From IMG/VR virus record IMGVR_UViG_3300042514_001262, positions 1 to 64,000 of that record: 64,000 nt of DNA; one strand, written 5' to 3'. The notes under the pieces were generated by a model that saw nothing but the letters and a program-made list of their open reading frames with translations, was not told the DNA's origin and searched no databases. Position numbers and translations under genes: made by a program. Shown here piece by piece: positions 24,244 to 33,273 of the stretch; position 1 is the first letter of the stretch, and the number at the start of each line of letters is the position of its first letter. Source of the stretch: a virus.

Positions 24244-24891
24244 TTAAGGACACAGAGTATAATTTATTATGGAACCACCGTTATCGACTTGTACTATGTA
24301 AAAACTACTACCAAATCCCATCTTAATATATTTGTTTACACCGTTGAATGGGTTATATAAAACTCCGCCCGCCAATGTTTGATAAACCGTTGCTCCAATA
24401 ACAGGTGTCAGGTTTGCTTGGCTGATATAAGTATAATAATTTACAATTGTCATTGTATCATTACAAGTATTTCCTGAAGAAACAGATAAATTATTACCAA
24501 TAGCATGATAAGCAACAACAGGTGTTGGAGTTGGTGTTGGTGTTTTTGTTGGTGTTATAGTTGGTGTTACAGTTTTTGTAGGAGTTACTGTTGGTGTTGC
24601 AGTTTTTGTTGGTGTTATTGTTGGTGTTATTGTTGGTGTGATAGTTGGTGTTGGTGTGACCGAAGTTGTAGGTGTCGGTGTTATTAAAATAACATGACCT
24701 ATTTCACAATTTTGTGTATCAACAATTTTAACAATAAAATCACTATAGTCATACGGGTCAGGCACATTAAAAGTATATGGGAATGTTGAAGCACTTGTAA
24801 CATAAACACAACTCGCACTCATAGAATCACAATAGTAGATGTCTACGGGTGTGTTAGCTGTTACAGATGATATAGTTACTTGTTCGCTCAT
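24244..24891 (-). CDS. Small Pro-Thr-linked adhesin module protein (215 aa)
   Basis: A 215-residue protein: an N-terminal beta domain (residues 1-72) with [19 protein letters not shown] and [12 protein letters not shown], a (TPT)n linker (about 74-124), and a C-terminal beta domain (about 126-215) with [18 protein letters not shown]. The N-terminal domain is paralogous to those of the proteins at 24902-25408 and 40743-41018. The C-terminal domain echoes a small domain in the 894-aa fibre (FNGVTKLNV). There is no signal peptide, so it is probably a virion surface component. It follows the 168-aa paralogue with a 10-base gap. Confidence 0.65.
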   Translation of the reverse strand: MSEQVTISSVTANTPVDIYYCDSMSASCVYVTSASTFPYTFNVPDPYDYSDFIVKIVDTQNCEIGHVILITPTPTTSVTPTPTITPTITPTITPTKTATPTVTPTKTVTPTITPTKTPTPTPTPVVAYHAIGNNLSVSSGNTCNDTMTIVNYYTYISQANLTPVIGATVYQTLAGGVLYNPFNGVNKYIKMGFGSSFYIVQVDNGGSIINYTLCP

Positions 24892-24901
24892 GTTTTATCT
24901 A

Positions 24902-25408
24902 TTATAATGGACTTGCCGTTGGAGTTATTGTTGGAGTCACAGTATTTGTTGGAGTAACCGTTGGAGTTATCGTTGGAGTTACTGTATTAGTAGGTGTAAC
25001 TGTGGTTGTTGGAGTTACTGTATTAGTAGGGGTGATTGTTGGTGTTGCAGTCCTTGTTGGAGTAACCGTTGGGGTCGCAGTCCTTGTTGGAGTAACCGTT
25101 GGGGTCGCAGTCCTTGTTGGAGTAACCGTTGGTGTTATTGTTGGAGTTACAGTTATTGTTGGTGTAACCGTTGGTGTTACATTTGGACACGGTTCAACAG
25201 AACCTATACCAGTTATTATACACCCATTGTCATCAATTATTTTTAACATATAAGCATCAGATGTATTATAAGGTGCCGGTATATCAAAAACATACGGTGC
25301 GGAAGATATGGTTGTCATATAAAAACAACCTGTGCCACCTGTTTGACATATATAAATGTCATATGGTAATTGTCCTGTAATTGTATATATTGAAACTTGT
25401 ATTGCCAT
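24902..25408 (-). CDS. Adhesin module with long Pro-Thr tail (168 aa)
   Basis: A 168-residue protein: residues 1-75 are the [29 protein letters not shown] module shared with two other genes here, ending [10 protein letters not shown]-like. Residues about 78-165 consist only of TPTVTPT / [10 protein letters not shown] / TVTPTITPT repeats. It stops within the linker without a C-terminal domain, unlike its 215-aa neighbour, so it may be a truncated copy or a length variant. The DNA contains exact 30-bp tandem repeats (25047-25136), a likely site of slippage. It starts 3 bases after the 752-aa gene's stop. Confidence 0.65.
   Translation of the reverse strand: MAIQVSIYTITGQLPYDIYICQTGGTGCFYMTTISSAPYVFDIPAPYNTSDAYMLKIIDDNGCIITGIGSVEPCPNVTPTVTPTITVTPTITPTVTPTRTATPTVTPTRTATPTVTPTRTATPTITPTNTVTPTTTVTPTNTVTPTITPTVTPTNTVTPTITPTASPL
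25047..25136. repeat. 30-bp tandem repeats in Pro-Thr linker
   Basis: Three essentially exact 30-bp units begin at 25047, 25077 and 25107, each encoding ten residues of the Thr-Pro linker. The period is a multiple of three, so copy-number change keeps the frame and alters linker length. Confidence 0.8.
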
Positions 25409-25411
25409 TTT

Positions 25412-27670
25412 TTAAGGACATCCGTTTAAAGTTAATGTGTAATCTACACCAACCACAGGTGGTGGGTTAAAATTATCTGCCCATGTTGCCCCCGGTAAAC
25501 TACCTAAAGGAACTGTTGATTGTAAACATCTTTGACCACCAGGAACAATTGGAGTATTAACAACTTGATATCCAGGACATGGTGTTGATAAGTTTGGTCT
25601 TATTGCCAACGAATGTCCAGTTGCTGTTGTAATATTTTCAAATAAATATTCATAACAAATTGGTGTGGATATACAAGTTTGACAATCATCATACTCTGTT
25701 TGGAATGCTGACGCAAAATAATCACCTGTATAAGTTAACGGTGTATATCCAATTGTTGCAATATAATTAGAACCAAATTGACCAAGATATGACCAACAAT
25801 TTCCACTTGAATCTTTAAATGTATTTCCAACAACACTTGTTATTGGTGATTGTACAGTTTGAATTACCTGTGTTGGAATTACAGGTTGTCCTCCACCACA
25901 TGTCTGATATACATAAACATAAGTTGGTGTTTGAGTTGGCGTTTTAGTTGGTGTTGGTGTTTGAGTTGGAGTTTTAGTTGGTGTCACACTAGGACTCGCC
26001 CCTGGCGTTGAAGTAGTTGTTGGTGTTGGTGTGTTCGTTGGGGTAATTGTTGGTGTAGTTGTTGGAGTAGGGGTAGTTGTTGGCGTAGGGTCAGGTAAAC
26101 AATTACCACATATTGAATATAACTGTGTAATACTTGTTAAGTTTGAATTTGATGATATGTTAGAATCGTCTCTATCATAAGTAACACATAAATTATTTCC
26201 GTTGATAACCGCGGACATTGTAATACCTGTAACAATTGGTATTCCATTAAATATCAAATTATCAGTAACATAGTATTCAACACCACTTACACAATCAACA
26301 AGGACTTTAACTGACACACAACTAAATGTTTCATCCAACATCACAAACGAAACTTGACCTGCAACTTCACAAGTTTTTGTTAATGTAACTGTCGGAGTAT
26401 TTGTTGGTGTCGGGGTTGTATTATTATAACTACAAATATTAAAGGTCATTCCAACATTACATGGTTGAGTTGGTGTTGGGGTTGGCGGTAAGAAAGATGA
26501 TGTAATTACAAAATCAACCTCATCACAAGGTATAGTCGGTGTAGGTGTTGGGACAGGTTCCCAATCACAATCAAAATAAGCCGTAAAGTCAAAGATATCA
26601 CAATTGATTGGTGAAGGTGTTGGAGTAGGACATGGTCCACTATTAAATAAATTCGCAGAAATATCAGGACAATTTGAATAACAAGGGTATGCGCCTTCAA
26701 GATAACAAGAACCACTTAAACTATTACTCAAACACCATCTATCACCTGTATAATATATTACACCATAATTGATACCGTCTCCCGAATAATAGAATTTAGC
26801 ATTATAAGTTCCAGCCTGTACATAGTTCCCACTATATCCTGAAAGTGATGGCAATGTCGTTCTTAGACAATATGTTGAACTACAAGGAGCAGGACTTGAA
26901 GTTATTGTTGGTGTAGGGGTTGGTGTTTTAGTTGGTGTAGGAGTTAGATTAATTGTTGGTGTTACTGTTGGTGTTGCAGTTTTTGTTGGTGTTATTGTTG
27001 GCGTTGCAGTTTTTGTTGGTGTTGGTGTAACTGTTGGAGTATTTGTTGGTGTTGGAGACGGGCATGTAATACAAGTCGCACAATCAACTTGAGGTCCTGT
27101 AAAGACACCTCCATTATAAATTGTTCCTGTTGAAGTATTAGCAACGACAGTCGCGCATCCTGTAAATCCACTATTAACAATATCCCAAACTTGTCCAACA
27201 GTTAAAGTACCGGGAACATTTTGAATTCTAAAAATGTTTGTTGGGTCACAACAATCTTGGAATTGATAGATGTCGTATGGTTCAGTTGGTGTGGGAGTTT
27301 GTGTCGGAGTATTTGTTGGTGTTTTTGTAACTGTAGGTGTTGGAGTGTTTGTTGGTGTTTCTGTAATAGTTGGTGTCGGAGTATTTGTTGGTGTTTCTGT
27401 AATAGTTGGTGTTGGGGTGTTTGTTGGTGTCGGAGTGTTTGTTGGCGTTTGACTTGGAGCTGGTTCCGCATTACATGTGGCACAATCAACATATGGTCCA
27501 TAATAATTGGTATTTGATATTGTTCCTGATATTCCTGTAGATTCCCAACATGATGATGATGAATAATCAAATAAAACAACACCTACAGTATAAATTGCAG
27601 TATCAACTAAAAAATCTTTAGTCGTCAAAGGAGTAGAACAGTTACTGAATCTTATTATTGCGAGTCCCAT
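25412..27670 (-). CDS. Multi-module adhesin/tail fibre with Pro-Thr linkers (752 aa)
   Basis: A 752-residue protein. It holds three divergent copies of a Cys-rich module ending in DC.TC: residues about 15-72, 132-202 and 565-650. Pro-Thr linkers lie at about 75-130, 205-262 and 520-562. Between them sit an STYCLRTTLPSLSGYSGNYV beta domain (about 268-340) and a region of short repeats of the form CD..DF...(F/Y).P.PTPT. The C-terminus (about 650-752) is a further Cys-containing domain. No signal peptide. It is the most upstream gene of the left adhesin run, preceded by a TATTTATTA element. Probable virion surface fibre; the modular make-up suggests exchange between fibres. Confidence 0.65.
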   Translation of the reverse strand: MGLAIIRFSNCSTPLTTKDFLVDTAIYTVGVVLFDYSSSSCWESTGISGTISNTNYYGPYVDCATCNAEPAPSQTPTNTPTPTNTPTPTITETPTNTPTPTITETPTNTPTPTVTKTPTNTPTQTPTPTEPYDIYQFQDCCDPTNIFRIQNVPGTLTVGQVWDIVNSGFTGCATVVANTSTGTIYNGGVFTGPQVDCATCITCPSPTPTNTPTVTPTPTKTATPTITPTKTATPTVTPTINLTPTPTKTPTPTPTITSSPAPCSSTYCLRTTLPSLSGYSGNYVQAGTYNAKFYYSGDGINYGVIYYTGDRWCLSNSLSGSCYLEGAYPCYSNCPDISANLFNSGPCPTPTPSPINCDIFDFTAYFDCDWEPVPTPTPTIPCDEVDFVITSSFLPPTPTPTQPCNVGMTFNICSYNNTTPTPTNTPTVTLTKTCEVAGQVSFVMLDETFSCVSVKVLVDCVSGVEYYVTDNLIFNGIPIVTGITMSAVINGNNLCVTYDRDDSNISSNSNLTSITQLYSICGNCLPDPTPTTTPTPTTTPTITPTNTPTPTTTSTPGASPSVTPTKTPTQTPTPTKTPTQTPTYVYVYQTCGGGQPVIPTQVIQTVQSPITSVVGNTFKDSSGNCWSYLGQFGSNYIATIGYTPLTYTGDYFASAFQTEYDDCQTCISTPICYEYLFENITTATGHSLAIRPNLSTPCPGYQVVNTPIVPGGQRCLQSTVPLGSLPGATWADNFNPPPVVGVDYTLTLNGCP

Positions 27671-27686
27671 TAATATATTAATATAC

Positions 27687-27695
27687 TAATAAATA
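27687..27695 (-). promoter_or_regulatory. TATTTATTA late-type element within a 21-bp inverted repeat copy
   Basis: TATTTATTA on the coding strand lies 16 bases before the ATG at 27670. It is part of a 21-bp sequence (27681-27701) that recurs, inverted with one mismatch, at 39508-39528 upstream of the giant fibre gene. Confidence 0.4.
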
Positions 27696-27836
27696 CCGAA
27701 AATTGAATTTTAAAAAAAAAAATAGATAAAATAAAATTTCATAGATACTATCCGTTTACAATGTATTCCATGTTATGGACATTTAATAGTAAATGATGTG
27801 ATAAATAAACACACCACTTAATTGTATTTATTGTAT

Positions 27837-28019
27837 ATGAAACTTATTAAAACAATTGAAAACATAATTAAAGAAGCTGAAGAACAATACAATTCTGCAT
27901 GCGAGAGTTGTGTTACGGTTGAAGAATTGGACCGTCTTGAAAAACATTATAAAGATTCATTAAAATTGATGAAGCTTTGTAAATCAAAAGAGGAAAAAAA
28001 TAAAGATAAAAAATCTTAG
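27837..28019 (+). CDS. Small charged helical protein (60 aa)
   Basis: One of only two complete plus-strand genes. It encodes 60 residues, mostly a charged helix (KLIKTIENIIKEAEEQY, then VEELDRLEKHYKDSLKLM) with a Cys pair (CESC) and a Lys-rich end. The longest open frame starts at a TTG at 27822; the ATG at 27837 is preferred. It converges on the FkbM methyltransferase, overlapping its end by 4 bases. A 166-base non-coding stretch to its left separates it from the divergent adhesin gene. Function unknown. Confidence 0.55.
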   Translation: MKLIKTIENIIKEAEEQYNSACESCVTVEELDRLEKHYKDSLKLMKLCKSKEEKNKDKKS

Positions 28020-28867
28020 TTTTTCTTCATAATCGCTTCGCATATTCCTTTTTCGGAATAAGTAACATATCCTTTAACTTGTAACCAAGAATAAATTTCA
28101 TCTTTATTTTCTTGAGTCAGATTATAATCCTCAAAGATTATGAAATTTGGTAATGAAACTTTTTTCTCATCAATACCCATGATTAGTTGAGCGTCTAATC
28201 CTTCAACATCAAGGTGTAACCAATCAATATACCCACCACATTCATTCAAAATTAAATCGGTAATACTAATTGAATTTCTTTTAGTGGATTTGATTTCTTC
28301 TTTTTCCCAATGTCTAATGACATTTTCAACCACAGTATTTGTATATCCTTGACCACCTTCATAGAATTCAACTTCACCACCATTTGGGGTCACCAATGCT
28401 TGAATTTTCTTAACCCTTGAGTTTTTAGAATAATTGTATTTTAAGTTCTGGAATTGTTTGTCTGATGCCTCAACCAAAATTACTTCACAATCTCTGTTTT
28501 TTACAATAGGTACCCATTCACCAAATTCACCATCGTGTGTTCCAATAACTAATCCACGAGGGAATTTTCCTTTGGAAAGTAAATTTTTGTTGTACATCCA
28601 TAGGGATTTATAAAAATGGTTTCCATGCTCCATAACATCCCACACTTTTTTATAAATCAACTTATCTTTTGAATCAGTTACTTCTACATCAAACATTTCT
28701 GTATTCGGATATGTTGCAAACCAGCTATCATTTAATTGTGTTGACCACTGAATATCTCCACTAACATGTTTTTTTATTTTCAGGTTGAGTGGTAGATTTT
28801 GATTGTAATTACTTACAATGCCAACATCCACTCTAATACCTTCTGAACTGTATTTTACACTTATCAT
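28016..28867 (-). CDS. FkbM-family methyltransferase
   Basis: A 283-residue protein. Residues about 100-270 form an FkbM-type AdoMet-dependent methyltransferase: LVIGTHDGEFGEW (motif I), CEVILVEASDKQFQNL, IQALVTPNGGEVEFY, and the family-typical YIDWLHLDVEGLDAQLIMG. FkbM enzymes usually O-methylate hydroxyls on sugars or other small molecules. The N-terminal 95 residues are a separate beta-rich region. The start overlaps the acetyltransferase stop by 4 bases (ATGA type), so it is the last gene of a three-gene minus-strand glycan-modification operon. It may cap or decorate sugars on virion proteins (inference). Confidence 0.85.
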   Translation of the reverse strand: MISVKYSSEGIRVDVGIVSNYNQNLPLNLKIKKHVSGDIQWSTQLNDSWFATYPNTEMFDVEVTDSKDKLIYKKVWDVMEHGNHFYKSLWMYNKNLLSKGKFPRGLVIGTHDGEFGEWVPIVKNRDCEVILVEASDKQFQNLKYNYSKNSRVKKIQALVTPNGGEVEFYEGGQGYTNTVVENVIRHWEKEEIKSTKRNSISITDLILNECGGYIDWLHLDVEGLDAQLIMGIDEKKVSLPNFIIFEDYNLTQENKDEIYSWLQVKGYVTYSEKGICEAIMKKN

Positions 28868-29412
28868 ACCGTATGTTTTTCAATAAAATAATTTATATCT
28901 GCACTCCACAACAACATTGCCTCTTCTTTGATTTTACTTTCCTCCCAATCCCACCAACTTATTTCCAATAATTTTTCAATCTGTTTTTCATCAAATCTGA
29001 ACTTGATATGTTTGGCAGGGTTTCCACCGACAACAGAATAAGGTTGAACATCTTTGGTAACCACCGCACCTGCGGCAACAATTGCTCCATGACCGATTTT
29101 AATTCCTGACATGATTGTTGATTTGGCACCAATCCAAACATCGTTTCCGATGATGATATCACCTTTACATGAAGGGTGACCCATTTGCATGTGCATACTT
29201 GCAATTTCAGGTGTAACAGGTCCCCACAATTGGGATGATGTTGTTATCCAGTCAGGTCTATGATTTGCATGTAAGAAGAAACTACAATCTCTACCTATTG
29301 AACAATATTTTCCAACTTTAATTTTGTAATCATCACTCCAAGAAATTATATTGACATTTCTGTCGTAGTATGTTCCTCTATCTGCAATCCAAAGATGCAA
29401 GTTTTCTCCCAT
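28864..29412 (-). CDS. Hexapeptide-repeat acetyltransferase (CatB/Vat-like)
   Basis: A 182-residue left-handed beta-helix acetyltransferase. It shows hexapeptide repeats (YCSIGRDCSF, DIIIGNDVWIG, IGHGAIVAAGAVVTKD) and the NPAKHIKFRF ending typical of the xenobiotic/serine/sugar O-acetyltransferases. HANHRP near residue 48 holds the probable catalytic His. CatB-type enzymes use acetyl-CoA; in a glycan cluster the acceptor is most likely a sugar hydroxyl or amine, not chloramphenicol. It overlaps the FkbM gene by 4 bases and follows the upstream methyltransferase by one base. Confidence 0.88.
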   Translation of the reverse strand: MGENLHLWIADRGTYYDRNVNIISWSDDYKIKVGKYCSIGRDCSFFLHANHRPDWITTSSQLWGPVTPEIASMHMQMGHPSCKGDIIIGNDVWIGAKSTIMSGIKIGHGAIVAAGAVVTKDVQPYSVVGGNPAKHIKFRFDEKQIEKLLEISWWDWEESKIKEEAMLLWSADINYFIEKHTV

Positions 29413-29413
29413 A

Positions 29414-30865
29414 TTACTTTATAGTATTGTGTTTAACTTTTTTAATTATATCTGTAATATCGTACTCAACTGAATCCATTTCAAGGATTACGGTGTGATA
29501 ATTTGTTTTGTTAAAACCTAAGTTTATAAGTTTGTCTGTATTCACGATTTCTACCTTATCATCAACTTTTACTTTAATCTCTTGTCCTTTCATTTCATAG
29601 AATAAAAGTTTAATTGGTGCACCAGTTTCATCATTTTTTTCAATATAGAATTTGAATTTATCTGTTGGTGAGTAATTGAATAAATCAAGATTTTCATAAA
29701 AATAAATCCAATCTTCAACAGGCGTTGTTTCAGTTGTATATGGTAGTTTTTCTTTTAGAATTCGTAACCATTCAAACGCATCAGAATCTTTTTCACTCAT
29801 GTAACTTTCTAACGATATTTGGGATATAAATTCCTTAAGATTTTCTCTGTTGAAAATCATATAATGTAATCCAGTTTGCCAAATAATGTCTCCTCGTTTT
29901 GACGGGTAGATACTAAAATCTTTATTTGAGTTAAATCCTTCAATTACATTTTCATCAATTTTCAAATCATATATCATATGAAAGAATTGGTCGTATCCTA
30001 AATTCAATGCAATTTCGCTTAATTGTTTCACTTGAGTTAGTCCTGCAAATCCATAATCGGGATATGTTCTTGACACTTTACGTTTTTGACCTTCAATATC
30101 CACATAAACCCAACTTCTCATCGCCCTTAATGGCCAATCCAAAACAGGGTTGTCTTTTGTGAAGAAAAAATAATCGCAAAGTTTTGTAACCGATTCAGGT
30201 AATGATATTGGACTAATTGCAATAACATCCAAACCATGTCCCTTAACCAATTTTATATTTTTTTCTAAAACATCAATCTTTTCTTGGGTGTCACAAAAAG
30301 TACTAATTAAAGCAACTTTCTTTTCCAGAACAGGTTTTTTTCTATAGATACCAACTGAGTCGTCCCAATATCTGTTTGGCTCATTTGGGCCTGAGGGTGT
30401 TGTGGTATCAATATAATGTTCAACCAATTCAATATCATAACCTAATTTTTTACCCCATTTTTCAAGAGCTTTCCAACTATCAATATAAAATCTCCAATTG
30501 TCACCAGGCCAACCGTGATATGCCCCATTTGATGGTGCTTGAATGTACATGTATCCACCTGGTTTTAAAACTCTACACATTTCGTGGAATGAAACCCAAA
30601 ACATGTCGTCATGTTCAAAACAAGATGATGATATCACAATATCCATTTCATTATCAGAAATTGGAATATCATGAGAAACTCCAACAATATCAACATTTGG
30701 TCCTTCTTCCATGTCCAACCCAATATATTGACCTTTTTCAAAAATTGGTTTCATTGTCCCGTTCACATCATATGAACCAACATCTAATATTTTTTTATTT
30801 TCAATATTTTTTTCACAATACTTGTGATAGAATTTTTCCGCGTTTACGTAGGCTGAGTGATGCAT
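29414..30865 (-). CDS. Methyltransferase fused to a glycosyltransferase-like domain (483 aa)
   Basis: A 483-residue two-domain protein. Residues 1-175 are a class I methyltransferase: KILDVGSYDVNGTMKPIF, YIGLDMEEGPNVDIV, MDIVISSSCFEHDDMFW and RVLKPGGYMYIQAP. Residues about 185-400 start VALISTFCDTQEKIDVLEKN and continue DVIAISPISLPE, which looks like a GT-A-type glycosyltransferase or sugar-modifying domain; this second assignment is tentative. The C-terminal 80 residues are beta-rich. The gene is divergent from the GT4/heptosyltransferase gene across a 68-base region with an inverted repeat. Context suggests glycan synthesis on virion proteins. Confidence 0.7.
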   Translation of the reverse strand: MHHSAYVNAEKFYHKYCEKNIENKKILDVGSYDVNGTMKPIFEKGQYIGLDMEEGPNVDIVGVSHDIPISDNEMDIVISSSCFEHDDMFWVSFHEMCRVLKPGGYMYIQAPSNGAYHGWPGDNWRFYIDSWKALEKWGKKLGYDIELVEHYIDTTTPSGPNEPNRYWDDSVGIYRKKPVLEKKVALISTFCDTQEKIDVLEKNIKLVKGHGLDVIAISPISLPESVTKLCDYFFFTKDNPVLDWPLRAMRSWVYVDIEGQKRKVSRTYPDYGFAGLTQVKQLSEIALNLGYDQFFHMIYDLKIDENVIEGFNSNKDFSIYPSKRGDIIWQTGLHYMIFNRENLKEFISQISLESYMSEKDSDAFEWLRILKEKLPYTTETTPVEDWIYFYENLDLFNYSPTDKFKFYIEKNDETGAPIKLLFYEMKGQEIKVKVDDKVEIVNTDKLINLGFNKTNYHTVILEMDSVEYDITDIIKKVKHNTIK

Positions 30866-30884
30866 ATCTTTATGTTAATTTATA

Positions 30885-30918
30885 ATTGAAATATAAACAA
30901 CCACAACTATATTTCAAT
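30885..30918. promoter_or_regulatory. Inverted repeat between divergent glycan genes
   Basis: Perfect 11-bp arms (30885-30895 and 30908-30918, ATTGAAATATA and its complement) with a 12-base spacer lie between two divergent genes. Each arm carries TATATTTCAA reading outward toward one gene, close to the host -7 box. The element may be paired promoters or a dimeric repressor site. Confidence 0.45.
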
Positions 30919-30933
30919 AAAAGAAAAATTATT

Positions 30934-33210
30934 ATGCTAAAAATATTCGGTCATGGTTCTTACATTGGGAACACAGGTTACAATCAACACACGAGGGATT
31001 TTTTCAGACATCTTTCAAAACACTCTCAAATAAAGTTCAGAAATTTCACGGTTGGAGATAGTTGGAAAGGAATGAGTGAGGAACCCCATAATGGTGAATA
31101 TTATTTTAATGCGACCGACAGAAAATTACTTTACCAACAAGTTTTATGGAACAACGATAGAACAAGAAGTGATTATAAAATGTATAATGACCCATCAAAA
31201 GAGTTTTCACCTGACTTAAATATTGTTTTGTGTGAGACCAACCATAATTTATTTTATGATGAATACTATGGTCCAAAGATTGCTTATAACGTCTGGGAAT
31301 CAACATTACAGCCTGAAGTTTATTTCAATAAATTAAAAGAGTTTGACGAGTTATGGGTTCCATCAAAATGGCAAAGAGATTGTACAATCTCACAAGGTTA
31401 TGACCCGAATAAAATTAAAGTTGTTCCTGAAGGCGTGGATATCTATACATTTTTTCCTGAAGAAACATCACATGAATTAACATCGGACGGAAGATTCAAA
31501 TTCTTTTTGGCTGGTAGATGGGATTATAGAAAATCAATCAAAGAAATTATTGAAACATTCTTAAAAACTTTTGATAAGGATGAACCTGTTGATTTGATTA
31601 TTTCTGTTGATAATCCTTTTTCAGGTGATGGAATGAAAACAACCGAAGAAAGATTGGCACATTATGGTCTTGAAGATGAACGAATCAAAATCTTACATTT
31701 CCCACCAAGAGAAGATTATATTAAAATATTGAAATCTTGTGATGCATTTGTTTCATGTGCCAGGTCTGAAGGTTGGAACTTACCTTTGATTGAAGCAATG
31801 GCTTGTGGTGTTCCATCAATATATTCAAATTGTTCGGGTCAGTTGGAATTTGCTGAAGGTAAAGGTATCCCTGTTAGTATCGTTGGTGAAAAACCAGTTG
31901 ATGCAAGCACCTATAGCCATTTCAATGATTCTGTTGGAAATTATTATGAACCTGACTTCAAAGATTTAGGGAAAAAAATGTGGGAAGTGGTTACAAACCA
32001 TTCAAAATATAAACAACTCGCCCTAGAAGAATCCGAAGAAATTAGATTTAAGTTCAATTGGGAAAAAGTTGCTGAAATTGGTGTCAACACAATAAATGAG
32101 TTTTTGGAAAAACATAAAACAACTGAAGATACGAACCAAGTTATTGTCTCTTACTTGGATGGTCCAAGAGTGGACATAAAAGGAAATGAAGGTAGAAAAT
32201 ACTTTGTTGAATTTATTGACGGTGATGGTAAGGTTAGATATTCAGACACTATTTCAAACAACATGTGGACAGCTTGTGGTATCAAATATTATGTTCCATG
32301 GACAATAAGAATTAACGGTGAAGTTGTTGATAAGTTTAATATTGAAAACAAAACGATTTTAATATCACTTGAATCCAAATCTGTTGGTGATACCATTGCT
32401 TGGGCGCCATATTCCATAGAACTAATGAAACAAAAAAATTGTAAGGTAATTTTAAGCACATTCCATAACGAATGGTTTGAAGGTTCTGAATCTTACAAAG
32501 ATATAAAATTCATTAAACCAGGTGAGTCAATATCTTGCGACGCAATTTATAAATTGGGTTGGTTCAGAGACAACAATAAAGGATGGAAAAACTTCAACTT
32601 GCATCCAAATCAACCGAATTTAATTCCATTACAAAAAACAGCATCAGACATTTTAGGTTTGGAATTTAACGAAGTAAATCATGGTTTGAATTTCAAACCA
32701 GGTAAAAGACCTATTGAAAATAAGTATGTTGTATTTGGACCTCAATCAACCGCAGGTTGTAAAGAATGGTCTTTTGAATATTGGACAGAGCTAACCAAAA
32801 TGGTAAGAAATCTCGGATATGAAGTGGTGATTTTATCCTTGGAAGAATATCACATAAAAGACACTATTTGTATCACAAGTCGTGATTGGAATGATGTGTT
32901 TTCATGTTTATATCACTCCGAGTTTTTCGTTGGTTTGAGTTCAGGTTTGTCTTGGGTCAATTGGACTTTGAATAAGAAAACCGTAATGATTGGTGGATTC
33001 AGTCAAGATGACCATGAATTCACAAACAATACCATTAGAGTTTCAACTAATACTTGTATTAAATGTTGGAATGACCCAGTGTTAGTTTTTGATTCAGGTG
33101 ATTGGGACTGGTGTCCTGTGTATAAAGGAACTGAAAGACAACATATTTGTCAGAAATCAATTACACCTCTTATGGTATTTGGAAAAATATTAGAGAATTT
33201 TAAACAATAA
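30934..33210 (+). CDS. GT4 glycosyltransferase fused to autotransporter-type O-heptosyltransferase
   Basis: A 758-residue protein from the ATG at 30934; the open frame extends back to a TTG at 30886. Residues 1-390 are a GT-B/GT4 glycosyltransferase: GHGSYIGNTGYNQHTRDF, VPSKWQRD, KVVPEGVD, FFLAGRWDYRK and the EX7E motif in EGWNLPLIE (Glu279, Glu287). The C-terminal region (about 460-758) resembles the bacterial autotransporter heptosyltransferase family (TibC/Aah): LISLESKSVGDTIAWAPY, LQKTASDILGLE, FGPQSTAGCKEW, VGLSSGLSWVNW, and a Cys cluster C708-x2-C711-x15-C727-x11-C739 ending KGTERQHICQKSITP. That family O-glycosylates Ser in repeat proteins. The gene faces the Ser/Thr-rich fibre across a bidirectional terminator. 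Confidence 0.85.
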   Translation: MLKIFGHGSYIGNTGYNQHTRDFFRHLSKHSQIKFRNFTVGDSWKGMSEEPHNGEYYFNATDRKLLYQQVLWNNDRTRSDYKMYNDPSKEFSPDLNIVLCETNHNLFYDEYYGPKIAYNVWESTLQPEVYFNKLKEFDELWVPSKWQRDCTISQGYDPNKIKVVPEGVDIYTFFPEETSHELTSDGRFKFFLAGRWDYRKSIKEIIETFLKTFDKDEPVDLIISVDNPFSGDGMKTTEERLAHYGLEDERIKILHFPPREDYIKILKSCDAFVSCARSEGWNLPLIEAMACGVPSIYSNCSGQLEFAEGKGIPVSIVGEKPVDASTYSHFNDSVGNYYEPDFKDLGKKMWEVVTNHSKYKQLALEESEEIRFKFNWEKVAEIGVNTINEFLEKHKTTEDTNQVIVSYLDGPRVDIKGNEGRKYFVEFIDGDGKVRYSDTISNNMWTACGIKYYVPWTIRINGEVVDKFNIENKTILISLESKSVGDTIAWAPYSIELMKQKNCKVILSTFHNEWFEGSESYKDIKFIKPGESISCDAIYKLGWFRDNNKGWKNFNLHPNQPNLIPLQKTASDILGLEFNEVNHGLNFKPGKRPIENKYVVFGPQSTAGCKEWSFEYWTELTKMVRNLGYEVVILSLEEYHIKDTICITSRDWNDVFSCLYHSEFFVGLSSGLSWVNWTLNKKTVMIGGFSQDDHEFTNNTIRVSTNTCIKCWNDPVLVFDSGDWDWCPVYKGTERQHICQKSITPLMVFGKILENFKQ

Positions 33211-33273
33211 ATCCTTATCTTGGATGGAATTGTCCTCTATGGAACAATAAGTCCAAGAACCATATCTACAAAA

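Noticed and set aside
27221-27517. Plus-strand frames rich in VGVFVGV or CWCFCW around the Pro-Thr linkers
   Set aside because: Antisense of (ACTCCAACA)-type Thr-Pro codons in the adhesin gene; composition is an artefact of the repeat.
27822-27836. TTG start giving a 65-residue version of the plus-strand small gene
   Set aside because: The ATG at 27837 gives a natural MKLIKTIENI start; the extra five codons are AT-rich leader.
28864-29412. Chloramphenicol resistance function for the CatB-like acetyltransferase
   Set aside because: The hexapeptide family is broad, and the gene is embedded in a glycan-modification operon, so a sugar acceptor is more likely.
30886-30933. TTG start extending the glycosyltransferase by 16 residues
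   Set aside because: The extension covers the inverted repeat; the ATG at 30934 gives MLKIFGHGSYIGN, the expected start of the GT4 fold.
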